From: Bacteroidales bacterium
Lineage (GTDB): Bacteria; Bacteroidota; Bacteroidia; Bacteroidales; UBA932
Length of the DNA stretch: 11,470 nt
Direction: 5' to 3'
Assembly: GCA_024683255.1 (NCBI GenBank)
Contig: JAIKYL010000205.1
Span: forward strand, 1 to 11,470
Part shown: piece by piece, positions 1 through 5,108 of the stretch
Position numbering within the stretch: position 1 is the first letter of the stretch
How the letters are laid out: each line of letters opens with the position of its first letter
The notes under the pieces: generated by a model
Database searches by the model: none
Seen by the model: the letters and a program-made list of their open reading frames with translations, nothing else
What the model was told of the DNA's origin: nothing
Program-made: the position numbers and the translations under genes

Positions 1-108
1 GCCCTGGAGCACGGGTTTGTCCCCATTCACCTAGGGCCTTCCCGCCTCCGCACGGAGACCGCTGCCGTTACAGCCGTAGAGGCCGTCTATCTACTGTTTG
101 GATGCTAA
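1..108 (+). CDS. rsmE: 16S rRNA (uracil1498-N3)-methyltransferase RsmE, C-terminal end (5' truncated)
   Basis: The frame open from base 1 encodes 35 residues and ends with TAA at 106-108. The peptide contains HLGPSRLRTETAAVTAVEAV, which matches the conserved C-terminal end of RsmE: a glycine turn, then R-L-R-T-E-T-A, which lies in the knotted SPOUT methyltransferase fold near the S-adenosylmethionine site. RsmE methylates N3 of U1498 in the 30S decoding region. Only the last strand and helix are in the window, so the start, the PUA-like N-terminal domain and the operon context cannot be seen. The last 18 bases overlap the 3' end of the convergent lysoplasmalogenase gene. The identification rests on one strong motif plus its correct position just before the stop. 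Confidence 0.85.
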   Translation, partial: ALEHGFVPIHLGPSRLRTETAAVTAVEAVYLLFGC

Positions 109-777
109 CCTTACCGCACCCCAGGCCAGGAGGCTCTGGGCAATGAGGTAGGTGAACATGATCACGAACTCCCGGAGATCAAAGCTGATCACATCAAAGG
201 TGCCGGCCGCGATGAGTGAATCCGAGAAGGCGAACAGCAGCGCACCGCAGAGGATAATCCACCAGGAGCAGTGGTCTTCCTTGCAGCGGATAACGCCGCA
301 AAGGGCGCAGAAGCTTAGCATTAACAGCACAAAGCCATACACCGCCATGGGAGCTAACAGGGCTCCCTGGACTTTGAGTACCTTTACCAGCAGGAATACC
401 AGGATTGCCACGCAGACAATGCCCGCCAGCCAGCCCTTCCAGCTCATGCCCTTCCAGGACTTGGAGCCAAAGAGGGTCATATAGAAGATATGGCCGATAA
501 GGAAGGCGCCAATACCGCTGGCAAACATAGGGAAGGCGTCACTTAGCAGGAACGTATCCCCAGCAAAGCCAAACAACTCTGCGGTAATGAGAAGTCCCAG
601 CATTTTCCTGTCTAGCGGATGCTCCACCGCATAGGCCAGCACACTGGCGGCCAAAAGCGGCAATAGGGCCGGTTTCACGGCCGCTGCCAAAGCGGGTTCC
701 CAAATTCTACCCGCCCAGTTAAGCAGGCAGGCTATGGCAAAAAAAACTGCAGGAATGCAATACAGGTTCTTTTTCAT
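91..777 (-). CDS. YhhN/TMEM86-family lysoplasmalogenase, integral membrane protein
   Basis: A 228-residue, very hydrophobic protein with about eight predicted membrane helices. Family marks seen are KPALLPLL (35-42), the glycine-aspartate of FAGDTFLLSD (71-80), FASGIGAFLIGHIFY (85-99), the second acidic motif FSDSLI (184-189) and YLIAQSLL (210-217). Characterised family members hydrolyse the vinyl-ether bond of lysoplasmalogens, releasing an aldehyde and a glycerophospho-base; many anaerobes make plasmalogens. The activity here is inferred from family. The frame is open back to 831, but I chose the ATG at 777 (MKKNLY...). A Bacteroidota -7 element at 804-811 would lie inside the longer form, and the 18 extra residues do not look like a membrane-protein start. 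The 3' end overlaps rsmE by 18 bases in convergent orientation, so there is no room for a separate terminator. Confidence 0.85.
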   Translation of the reverse strand: MKKNLYCIPAVFFAIACLLNWAGRIWEPALAAAVKPALLPLLAASVLAYAVEHPLDRKMLGLLITAELFGFAGDTFLLSDAFPMFASGIGAFLIGHIFYMTLFGSKSWKGMSWKGWLAGIVCVAILVFLLVKVLKVQGALLAPMAVYGFVLLMLSFCALCGVIRCKEDHCSWWIILCGALLFAFSDSLIAAGTFDVISFDLREFVIMFTYLIAQSLLAWGAVRLASKQ

Positions 778-803
778 GGTGCTGTAACTATGTGATTGTA
801 TTA

Positions 804-836
804 CAAAATTAAGAGAAATCGGTGAAAACACATAAA
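804..836 (-). promoter_or_regulatory. Predicted Bacteroidota-type promoter of the lysoplasmalogenase gene
   Basis: Read on the minus strand, TAATTTTG (804-811) is a full match to the Bacteroidota -7 consensus TAnnTTTG. A partial -33 element, TTTA (833-836), lies 21 bases upstream. Transcription would start near 799, giving a leader of about 20 nt before the ATG at 777. No Shine-Dalgarno sequence is visible, as is usual in this phylum. Confidence 0.5.
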
Positions 837-856
837 AAATCGTAAAAAAGCGCTAA

Positions 857-1621
857 ATGATTCAACCGATTGACTGCCATCCCGTTTTCTGTCCCTATCT
901 TGGCGGCATGATAAAGGAACTGTTGGATTTGACCATGCCGCGGGAGTGCCTTGTCTGCGGACAGCGGCTGGGAGCGGCAGAAGACCATCTCTGCATCTGG
1001 TGCGCCGAAGACCTTCCCCTCACTTATTACTGGGAACAGCCGCACAATCTGATGGCCGACCAGTTTAACGCCCTACTGGAAAAACATCGGCCAGATGGCG
1101 TCCGGATGGATTATGCCTATGCCGCCGCCCTGCTGTATTACCACCAGGGAAATCCGTACAGGAAGATTCCCCAGGCACTGAAGTACCGCTATAACATCCG
1201 GGCAGGCCGATATTTTTCGGCCCTGCTGGGCCGGCTGATGGCCGAAACCGCCCACTTTGCGTCCGTGGACCTGGTGATACCCGTCCCCCTTCACTGGATG
1301 CGCCGATGGAAGCGGGGCTACAACCAGGCCGAAGTGATTGCGGCCGAACTGGCCCGCTCGCTGGACGCCCGGCTCCGGACCGACATCCTGGTCCGGCAGC
1401 GGCGTACCGGCACCCAGACCAAGCTGGACGCAGAAGAGCGGATTAAAAATGTCCAGGGCGTATTCCGAATCCGGAAAACCCTGGACACCGGTCACATTTT
1501 ACTTGTTGACGATACTTTTACCACCGGCGCCACGCTTGCCACCTGCTACGAGGTCGTTCGGGACGCCTTCGGCCCCCTGGTCCGCATCTCCGTCGCCACC
1601 CTCTCCGTGGTGGATTCATAG
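857..1621 (+). CDS. comF: ComF family protein (phosphoribosyltransferase-fold, competence-associated)
   Basis: A 254-residue protein with the two-part ComF layout. The N-terminus has a zinc-finger-like set of cysteines, C31-x2-C34 and C46-x2-C49. The C-terminal half is a type I phosphoribosyltransferase domain with IPVPLH (141-146), RGYNQAE (153-159) and the PRPP-binding loop LLVDDTFTTGAT (215-226). ComF homologues take part in DNA uptake and handling of internalised single-stranded DNA in naturally competent bacteria. In Bacteroidota the gene is common without proven competence, so its role here is open. An internal ATG at 908 (MIKELLDLTMPRECLVCG) fits the usual family N-terminus and would give 237 residues. 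I kept 857 because it directly follows an A-rich stretch, as is common for start sites in this phylum. It stands divergent from the lysoplasmalogenase gene and 58 bases before hicA. Confidence 0.88.
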   Translation: MIQPIDCHPVFCPYLGGMIKELLDLTMPRECLVCGQRLGAAEDHLCIWCAEDLPLTYYWEQPHNLMADQFNALLEKHRPDGVRMDYAYAAALLYYHQGNPYRKIPQALKYRYNIRAGRYFSALLGRLMAETAHFASVDLVIPVPLHWMRRWKRGYNQAEVIAAELARSLDARLRTDILVRQRRTGTQTKLDAEERIKNVQGVFRIRKTLDTGHILLVDDTFTTGATLATCYEVVRDAFGPLVRISVATLSVVDS

Positions 1622-1641
1622 TAAAGATTCTATTATTTAGA

Positions 1642-1673
1642 TTTGTATATTAATGGTATAATTTCTATTTTTG
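1642..1673 (+). promoter_or_regulatory. Predicted promoter of hicAB with full -33 and -7 matches
   Basis: TTTG at 1642-1645 and TATTTTTG at 1666-1673 match the Bacteroidota consensus (TTTG, 19-21 bases, TAnnTTTG) exactly, with 20 bases between them. The expected transcription start, about four bases after the last G, lies only two or three bases before the hicA ATG at 1680, so the message should be almost leaderless. The promoter separates hicAB transcription from comF, which ends at 1621. Confidence 0.65.
1646..1660. promoter_or_regulatory. Candidate HicB operator: imperfect palindrome in the hicAB promoter spacer
   Basis: TATATTAATGGTATA is a 15-base imperfect palindrome in which five of seven base pairs match around A1653. 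It fills most of the spacer between the -33 and -7 elements. The pentamer GTATA also recurs as a direct repeat at 1645-1649 and 1656-1660, one helical turn apart. HicB proteins with a C-terminal DNA-binding domain usually repress their own operon, and a site here would block RNA polymerase. The operator role is inferred from position. The AT-rich composition makes a chance palindrome possible. Confidence 0.35.
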
Positions 1674-1679
1674 TAGCAG

Positions 1680-1859
1680 ATGAAGTATGATGAGTTTCAT
1701 CGTTTGGTGAAAGAACGTGGTTGGAAGGTGCTTCGGCAGAGCGGGAGCCACATTATCTACACAAAAGAAGGAAAGGCTTATCCTGTTCCTTATCACCGGG
1801 GGAAGGAACTGGGCCGGGGGCTGGAAAGGAAAATGAAAAAAGAAATGAAACTGTTATGA
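1680..1859 (+). CDS. hicA: HicA-family mRNA interferase toxin
   Basis: A complete 59-residue HicA. The double-stranded-RNA-binding-like fold carries the conserved G-W-K-V-L-R-Q-S-G-S-H-I-I-Y segment (14-27), with the catalytic histidine H24, followed by PVPYHRGKELGRGLERKM (35-52), the characteristic second half of the family. HicA toxins cleave mRNA and tmRNA and stop growth when not bound by HicB. The catalytic histidine and full length suggest an active toxin. The ATG at 1680 is the only sensible start and sits just after the promoter. The stop TGA (1857-1859) overlaps the ATG of hicB (1856-1858) in an ATGA arrangement, implying translational coupling. The gene is too short to appear among long ORFs. 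Its base composition is visibly lower in GC than its neighbours, which fits acquisition by transfer. Confidence 0.93.
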   Translation: MKYDEFHRLVKERGWKVLRQSGSHIIYTKEGKAYPVPYHRGKELGRGLERKMKKEMKLL

Positions 1860-2263
1860 CTACTATTGAAGCGGTTATCGAAAGGGCGAAAGACGGAACC
1901 TACTCTGTTTATTGCAAAAACGAGATCTTTTCCGGCGCCGGAGACACCTTGGACCAGGCCAAACAAAGCCTGCTCCAACAAATGGCTTTTTACAGAGAAA
2001 CAGCCCTGGCCGAAGGATTCAAATACCCCGCATTTCTGGACGGGCCGTTTACGGTATCTTATCAGGCAGATGTCCTCAGCCTGCTTAAATACTATGTGGG
2101 AGAAGGTATCTTTTCTCTTGCCGGGATGGAAAAAATGACGGGTATAAACCAAAAACAGCTTTGGTCGTATATGAACGGAACCAAGCCCCGGAAGGCCCAG
2201 GTCTCCCGACTGGAAAAAGGATTCCAGGCCCTGCGGGAAGACCTGGATATGATATTTGGTTAA
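1856..2263 (+). CDS. hicB: HicB-family antitoxin with C-terminal helix-turn-helix
   Basis: A 135-residue antitoxin. The N-terminal part (about 1-60) is the HicB partial RNase-H-like fold, with a strand pattern around TIEAVIERAKDGTYSVYC and a long helix, TLDQAKQSLLQQM. The C-terminal part (about 85-135) looks like a helix-turn-helix DNA-binding domain: LAGMEKMTGINQKQLWSYM followed by KAQVSRLEKGFQAL. HicB binds and neutralises HicA, and in this subtype also binds the operon promoter. The frame is open further upstream to 1721, but that stretch lies inside hicA, and the ATG at 1856 overlapping the hicA stop gives the normal domain length. The gene converges with the metal ATPase gene: the two TAA codons share the four bases TTAA at 2260-2263. 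Confidence 0.9.
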   Translation: MTTIEAVIERAKDGTYSVYCKNEIFSGAGDTLDQAKQSLLQQMAFYRETALAEGFKYPAFLDGPFTVSYQADVLSLLKYYVGEGIFSLAGMEKMTGINQKQLWSYMNGTKPRKAQVSRLEKGFQALREDLDMIFG

Positions 2264-4233
2264 TTACCTCTTAAAGCCCGCATCGCATTCAGGACGGCCA
2301 GGACGGTGACGCCCACATCGGCAAATACGGCCATCCACATGGTGGCAAGGCCCAGGGCGGCCAGCACTAGCACGGCCACCTTGATGCCGATGGCCAGCCA
2401 GATATTCTCCTTGGCAATCCGGATGGTCCTTCTGGCGATGCGTATGGCCAGGGCAATCTTGGACGGCTTGTCGTCCATCAGGACCACGTCGGCGGCCTCT
2501 ATGGCAGCGTCGCTGCCCAGGGCGCCCATGGCAATACCCACATCGGCCCGGGTGAGAACCGGAGCGTCGTTGATTCCGTCTCCAACGAAGGCCAAAGTGC
2601 CTTGGCTGAGGAGTTTCTCCACCTCCGTCACTTTGTCGGCCGGGAGGAGCTGGGCGTGGAATTCGTCCACCTTGAGGGCTGCGGCAACGGCTATGGCAAC
2701 GCTTTCCTGGTCACCGGTGAGCATGACGGTTTTGTCGATCCCTTCGGCTTTCAGGGCAGCGATACCCTCGGCCGCATCGGCCTTTACACGGTCGCTGATA
2801 ACTATATGGCCGGCATATTCGCCGTCGATGGCCACGTGGATGATGGTTCCGCTGTGGTGGCAGGGATGCCAGGCGGCTCCCAATTTATCCATAAGCTTGC
2901 TGTTACCCACAGCCACCTTCTTTCCGTTCACCGTGGCGATGATGCCATGACCGGCGGTCTCCTCAATACCCTCCACTGAGCAGTCATCGGCCTCGTTGGG
3001 ATAGGCATTCCTGAGGGCCATGGCAATGGGGTGCGTCGAATGGCGTTCCACATGCGCCGCCAGGTGCAAAAGTTCCGTCTGATCAATCACTTCCGGATGG
3101 ACGGCAGTCACCTCGAACACACCTTCCGTAAGGGTTCCGGTCTTGTCGAAAACCACGGTTTTTACCTTGGCCAGCTTGTCCAGCAAGTTGGAGCCTTTGA
3201 CAAGGATACCCTTGCGGGAAGCGCCGCCCAGTCCGCCGAAGAAGGTGAGCGGGACGGAGATAACCAGGGCGCACGGGCAGCTGACCACCAGGAACATGAG
3301 GCCCCGGTAAATCCAGGTGGCCCACTCACCGGTGATGATACCCGGAATCACGGCCACCAGAACGGCCAGCCCCACCACGATGGGTGTATAAATCCGGGCA
3401 AAACGGGTAATGAAACTTTCGCTCTTGGACTTGGCCGATGCGGCATTCTCAACCAATTCCAGAATCTTGGAAGCGGTGGATTCGCCAAAGGCCTTGGTGG
3501 TCTTTACGCGTACTACGCCGCTAAGGTTCACGCAGCCGGAAAGGATCTCATCGCCTTCGTGGATGCTCCGGGGCACGCTTTCACCGGTAAGGGCAACGGT
3601 GTCCAGGCTGGAGTCTCCCTCCAGGACAACGCCGTCCATCGGCACCTTCTCTCCGGGCCGGACAAGGATCACTTCGCCCACAGTAACTTCTTCGGGCCGA
3701 ACCGTTTCCAGCTTTCCGCCCCGTTCCACATTGGCGGTGTCCGGACGGATGTCCATCAGATGCTCGATGCTCTTCCGGGAACGACCTTCGGCCATTTCCT
3801 CAAAGAGCTCGCCCACCTGGAAGAAAAGCATGACAAACACGGCCTCCGGGAACTGCGTCTCCGCGCCCGGCAGGAAGCCGATTCCCAGCGCGCCCAGCGT
3901 GGCAACGCTCATGAGGAAGTCTTCGCTGAGGGCCTCACCGTGCAGAAGTCCTTCGGCCGCCTCTTTCAAAGTATCCCAACCCACGATGAGGTACGGGATA
4001 AGGTATAGCAGCAGATACTGCCAGGTGGCCCAGTCAGTACGTTTTTCAATCAGATAGGCAATAATGAGGAATACGGCGGCCAGGATAATTTTAATCAACC
4101 GGCCATGGCCTTCCTCTTCACCGTGATGGTGATGATGATGCTCGTGATGATGTTCATGATGGTGCTCATGCCCATGTTCGTGTTCATGGCATTCGCACTC
4201 CTGGTGATGGTGATGATGGTCTTCGTGTATCAT
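2260..4233 (-). CDS. P1B-2 type Zn2+/Cd2+ (Pb2+) exporting P-type ATPase, ZntA/CadA-type, His-rich N-terminus
   Basis: A 657-residue heavy-metal P-type ATPase. In order it has a His-rich tail (3-43), the actuator motif TGES (216-219), the metal-site motif CPC (319-321) inside SCPCALVISVP, the phosphorylated aspartate D363 of DKTGTLT, the HP pair of the nucleotide-binding domain (401-402) and GDGINDAP (551-558). The C-terminal helices show N610-x7-K618 and D639-V-G, the signature of group P1B-2, which exports Zn, Cd and Pb; copper pumps differ here. The usual N-terminal HMA domain with GMxCxxC is absent, and the His-rich tail with a CxC pair (13, 15) probably binds metal instead. The frame runs on to 4290, but those 19 residues cover a promoter and a palindrome and look non-coding, so I placed the start at 4233. 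No metalloregulator gene is adjacent. Confidence 0.95.
   Translation of the reverse strand: MIHEDHHHHHQECECHEHEHGHEHHHEHHHEHHHHHHGEEEGHGRLIKIILAAVFLIIAYLIEKRTDWATWQYLLLYLIPYLIVGWDTLKEAAEGLLHGEALSEDFLMSVATLGALGIGFLPGAETQFPEAVFVMLFFQVGELFEEMAEGRSRKSIEHLMDIRPDTANVERGGKLETVRPEEVTVGEVILVRPGEKVPMDGVVLEGDSSLDTVALTGESVPRSIHEGDEILSGCVNLSGVVRVKTTKAFGESTASKILELVENAASAKSKSESFITRFARIYTPIVVGLAVLVAVIPGIITGEWATWIYRGLMFLVVSCPCALVISVPLTFFGGLGGASRKGILVKGSNLLDKLAKVKTVVFDKTGTLTEGVFEVTAVHPEVIDQTELLHLAAHVERHSTHPIAMALRNAYPNEADDCSVEGIEETAGHGIIATVNGKKVAVGNSKLMDKLGAAWHPCHHSGTIIHVAIDGEYAGHIVISDRVKADAAEGIAALKAEGIDKTVMLTGDQESVAIAVAAALKVDEFHAQLLPADKVTEVEKLLSQGTLAFVGDGINDAPVLTRADVGIAMGALGSDAAIEAADVVLMDDKPSKIALAIRIARRTIRIAKENIWLAIGIKVAVLVLAALGLATMWMAVFADVGVTVLAVLNAMRALRGN
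4105..4227 (-). repeat. Low-complexity His-codon tract encoding the ATPase N-terminal metal-binding tail
   Basis: About 120 bases dominated by CAT/CAC triplets and GAA/GAG (read on the minus strand) encode residues 3-43, in which 23 histidines alternate with acidic residues in a loose HHHE rhythm. Tracts of this kind expand and contract by replication slippage, so the histidine number probably varies between strains. Read on the plus strand the tract gives a Met/Val-rich hydrophobic peptide, which is an artefact. Confidence 0.75.
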
Positions 4234-4254
4234 GGTGTTCTTTATTTTCTGCTG

Positions 4255-4262
4255 CAAAGATA
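4255..4262 (-). promoter_or_regulatory. Predicted -7 promoter element of the metal ATPase gene
   Basis: Read on the minus strand, TATCTTTG at 4255-4262 is a full TAnnTTTG match followed by C. Transcription would start near 4250, leaving a leader of about 16 nt before the ATG at 4233. No TTTG stands at the -33 distance; the perfect palindrome at 4275-4289 overlaps that region instead. Confidence 0.55.
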
Positions 4263-4274
4263 CACCACGCCCCG

Positions 4275-4289
4275 TGCAACCGGGTTGCA
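4275..4289. promoter_or_regulatory. Perfect 15-bp palindrome, candidate metalloregulator operator
   Basis: TGCAACC-G-GGTTGCA (plus strand) is a perfect 7-bp inverted repeat around one base. It lies in the 57-base gap between fabG and the ATPase gene, 12 bases upstream of the -7 element and across the -33 region. It is too tight to be a good hairpin (at most five pairs around a five-base loop) and no T-run follows on either strand, so a protein-binding site is likelier than a terminator. A zinc-sensing regulator encoded elsewhere is the natural candidate, but this is inferred from position only. Confidence 0.45.
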
Positions 4290-4290
4290 A

Positions 4291-5037
4291 TTAGCAGTAC
4301 ATGCCGCCGTTTACGGCAATGACCTGGCCGCTCACATAGGCCGACAGGTCCGAGGCCAGGTAGAGGGCGGTATTGGCAATATCCTCCACGGTACCGCCGC
4401 GCTTGAGGGGGATCATCTTGAGGTATTCGTCCTTCACGGCCTGCGGAAGGGCGTCCGTCATTTCGGAAATGATGAAGCCCGGAGCGATGGAATTGGCACG
4501 GATGCCGCGCGGACCCATTTCCTTGGCAACGGATTTGGCCATGGCGATGAGGCCGGCCTTGGAGGCCGAATAGTTCACCTGGCCCGGATTACCGGTCTGG
4601 CCGGCGATGGAAGCCATGTTGATGATGCTTCCACCCTTCTGGCGGGCCATCACAGGGACCACGGCGTGCAGGAAATTGAAGGCGCCCTTCATGTTCACGT
4701 CAATCACGGCGTCCCACTGCTGCTCGCTCATGCGCATGACCAGGCCGTCCTTGGTGATGCCGGCGTTGTTCACCAGCACGTCAATGCGGCCGAAGTCCTT
4801 CACAATCTCCTCCACCACGGCCTGCGTCTCCTCGAAATTGGCGCAGTTGGAAGCATAGCCTTTCACCTTCCGGCCCAGCGCCTCAATTTCCCGGATGGTC
4901 TCCAGGGCGCTGTCATTGATAACAAGGTCCGTAAAAGCTATATCGGCCCCTTCCGAGGCGAATTTGAGGGCAATGGCTTTGCCGATTCCGCGAGCGGCGC
5001 CCGTGATGAGGGCCACCTTTCCGTCTAAAAGTCCCAT
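4291..5037 (-). CDS. fabG: 3-oxoacyl-[acyl-carrier-protein] reductase FabG
   Basis: A 248-residue classical short-chain dehydrogenase, the usual FabG length. It shows the NADPH-binding turn TGAARGIG (12-19), NNAG (90-93) and the catalytic tetrad N115, S143, Y156 and K160 (Y-S-A-S-K). It ends in the FabG-like SGQVIAVNGGMYC; the GITKDGLVMRM segment after NNAG is also typical of FabG. The enzyme reduces 3-oxoacyl-ACP to 3-hydroxyacyl-ACP in fatty-acid elongation in the cytosol. It is transcribed away from ahcY from a shared promoter region and is followed after 57 bases by the metal ATPase on the same strand, which has its own predicted promoter. No other fab gene is nearby, so a sister short-chain dehydrogenase cannot be fully excluded. 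Confidence 0.9.
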   Translation of the reverse strand: MGLLDGKVALITGAARGIGKAIALKFASEGADIAFTDLVINDSALETIREIEALGRKVKGYASNCANFEETQAVVEEIVKDFGRIDVLVNNAGITKDGLVMRMSEQQWDAVIDVNMKGAFNFLHAVVPVMARQKGGSIINMASIAGQTGNPGQVNYSASKAGLIAMAKSVAKEMGPRGIRANSIAPGFIISEMTDALPQAVKDEYLKMIPLKRGGTVEDIANTALYLASDLSAYVSGQVIAVNGGMYC

Positions 5038-5060
5038 AAGATTATTAGCAAATTAGGCCA

Positions 5061-5088
5061 CAAAGATAACTATTTTTGGCTATCTTTG
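5061..5088. promoter_or_regulatory. Symmetric divergent promoter region for fabG (-) and ahcY-nhaA (+)
   Basis: The gap between the two start codons is 71 bases. A minus-strand -7 element (CAAAGATA on the plus strand, 5061-5068) faces fabG, and TATCTTTG (5081-5088) faces ahcY. The two are exact reverse complements, forming an 8-bp inverted repeat around 12 bases. A third full match, TATTTTTG (5071-5078, plus), sits between them. The core of each promoter lies in the -33 region of the other, so both cannot be occupied by RNA polymerase at once. Neither has a good TTTG -33 element. Expected leaders are about 15-18 nt. Confidence 0.55.
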
Positions 5089-5108
5089 CAGTCCTAAATC
5101 TTTGAATT

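Noticed and set aside
236..241. Short repeat-like GC-rich motifs across coding regions as regulatory sites or CRISPR-like units
   Set aside because: They reflect codon bias (gcc, ggc, cgg). No regularly spaced repeats occur in the window.
1628..1669. Direct repeat TTCTATT at 1628-1634 and 1663-1669 as an insertion-site duplication flanking a mobile element
   Set aside because: Seven AT-rich bases 35 apart in a promoter region are easily explained by chance, and nothing between them looks mobile.
1721..2263. HicB starting at 1721 with a 45-residue extension
   Set aside because: The extension lies inside hicA in another frame. The ATG at 1856 overlapping the hicA stop gives the normal antitoxin.
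3031..4008. A 325-residue plus-strand frame opposite the metal ATPase gene, and similar long frames at 4105-5028 and 2306-2950
   Set aside because: These are antisense shadows of the ATPase and fabG genes in GC-rich DNA. The Met/Val-rich start at 4105 is the His-codon tract read backwards. No family motif and no promoter support them.
4275..4289. Palindrome as an intrinsic terminator of fabG
   Set aside because: The arms are separated by one base, leaving at most a five-pair stem, and no T-run follows in the fabG direction.
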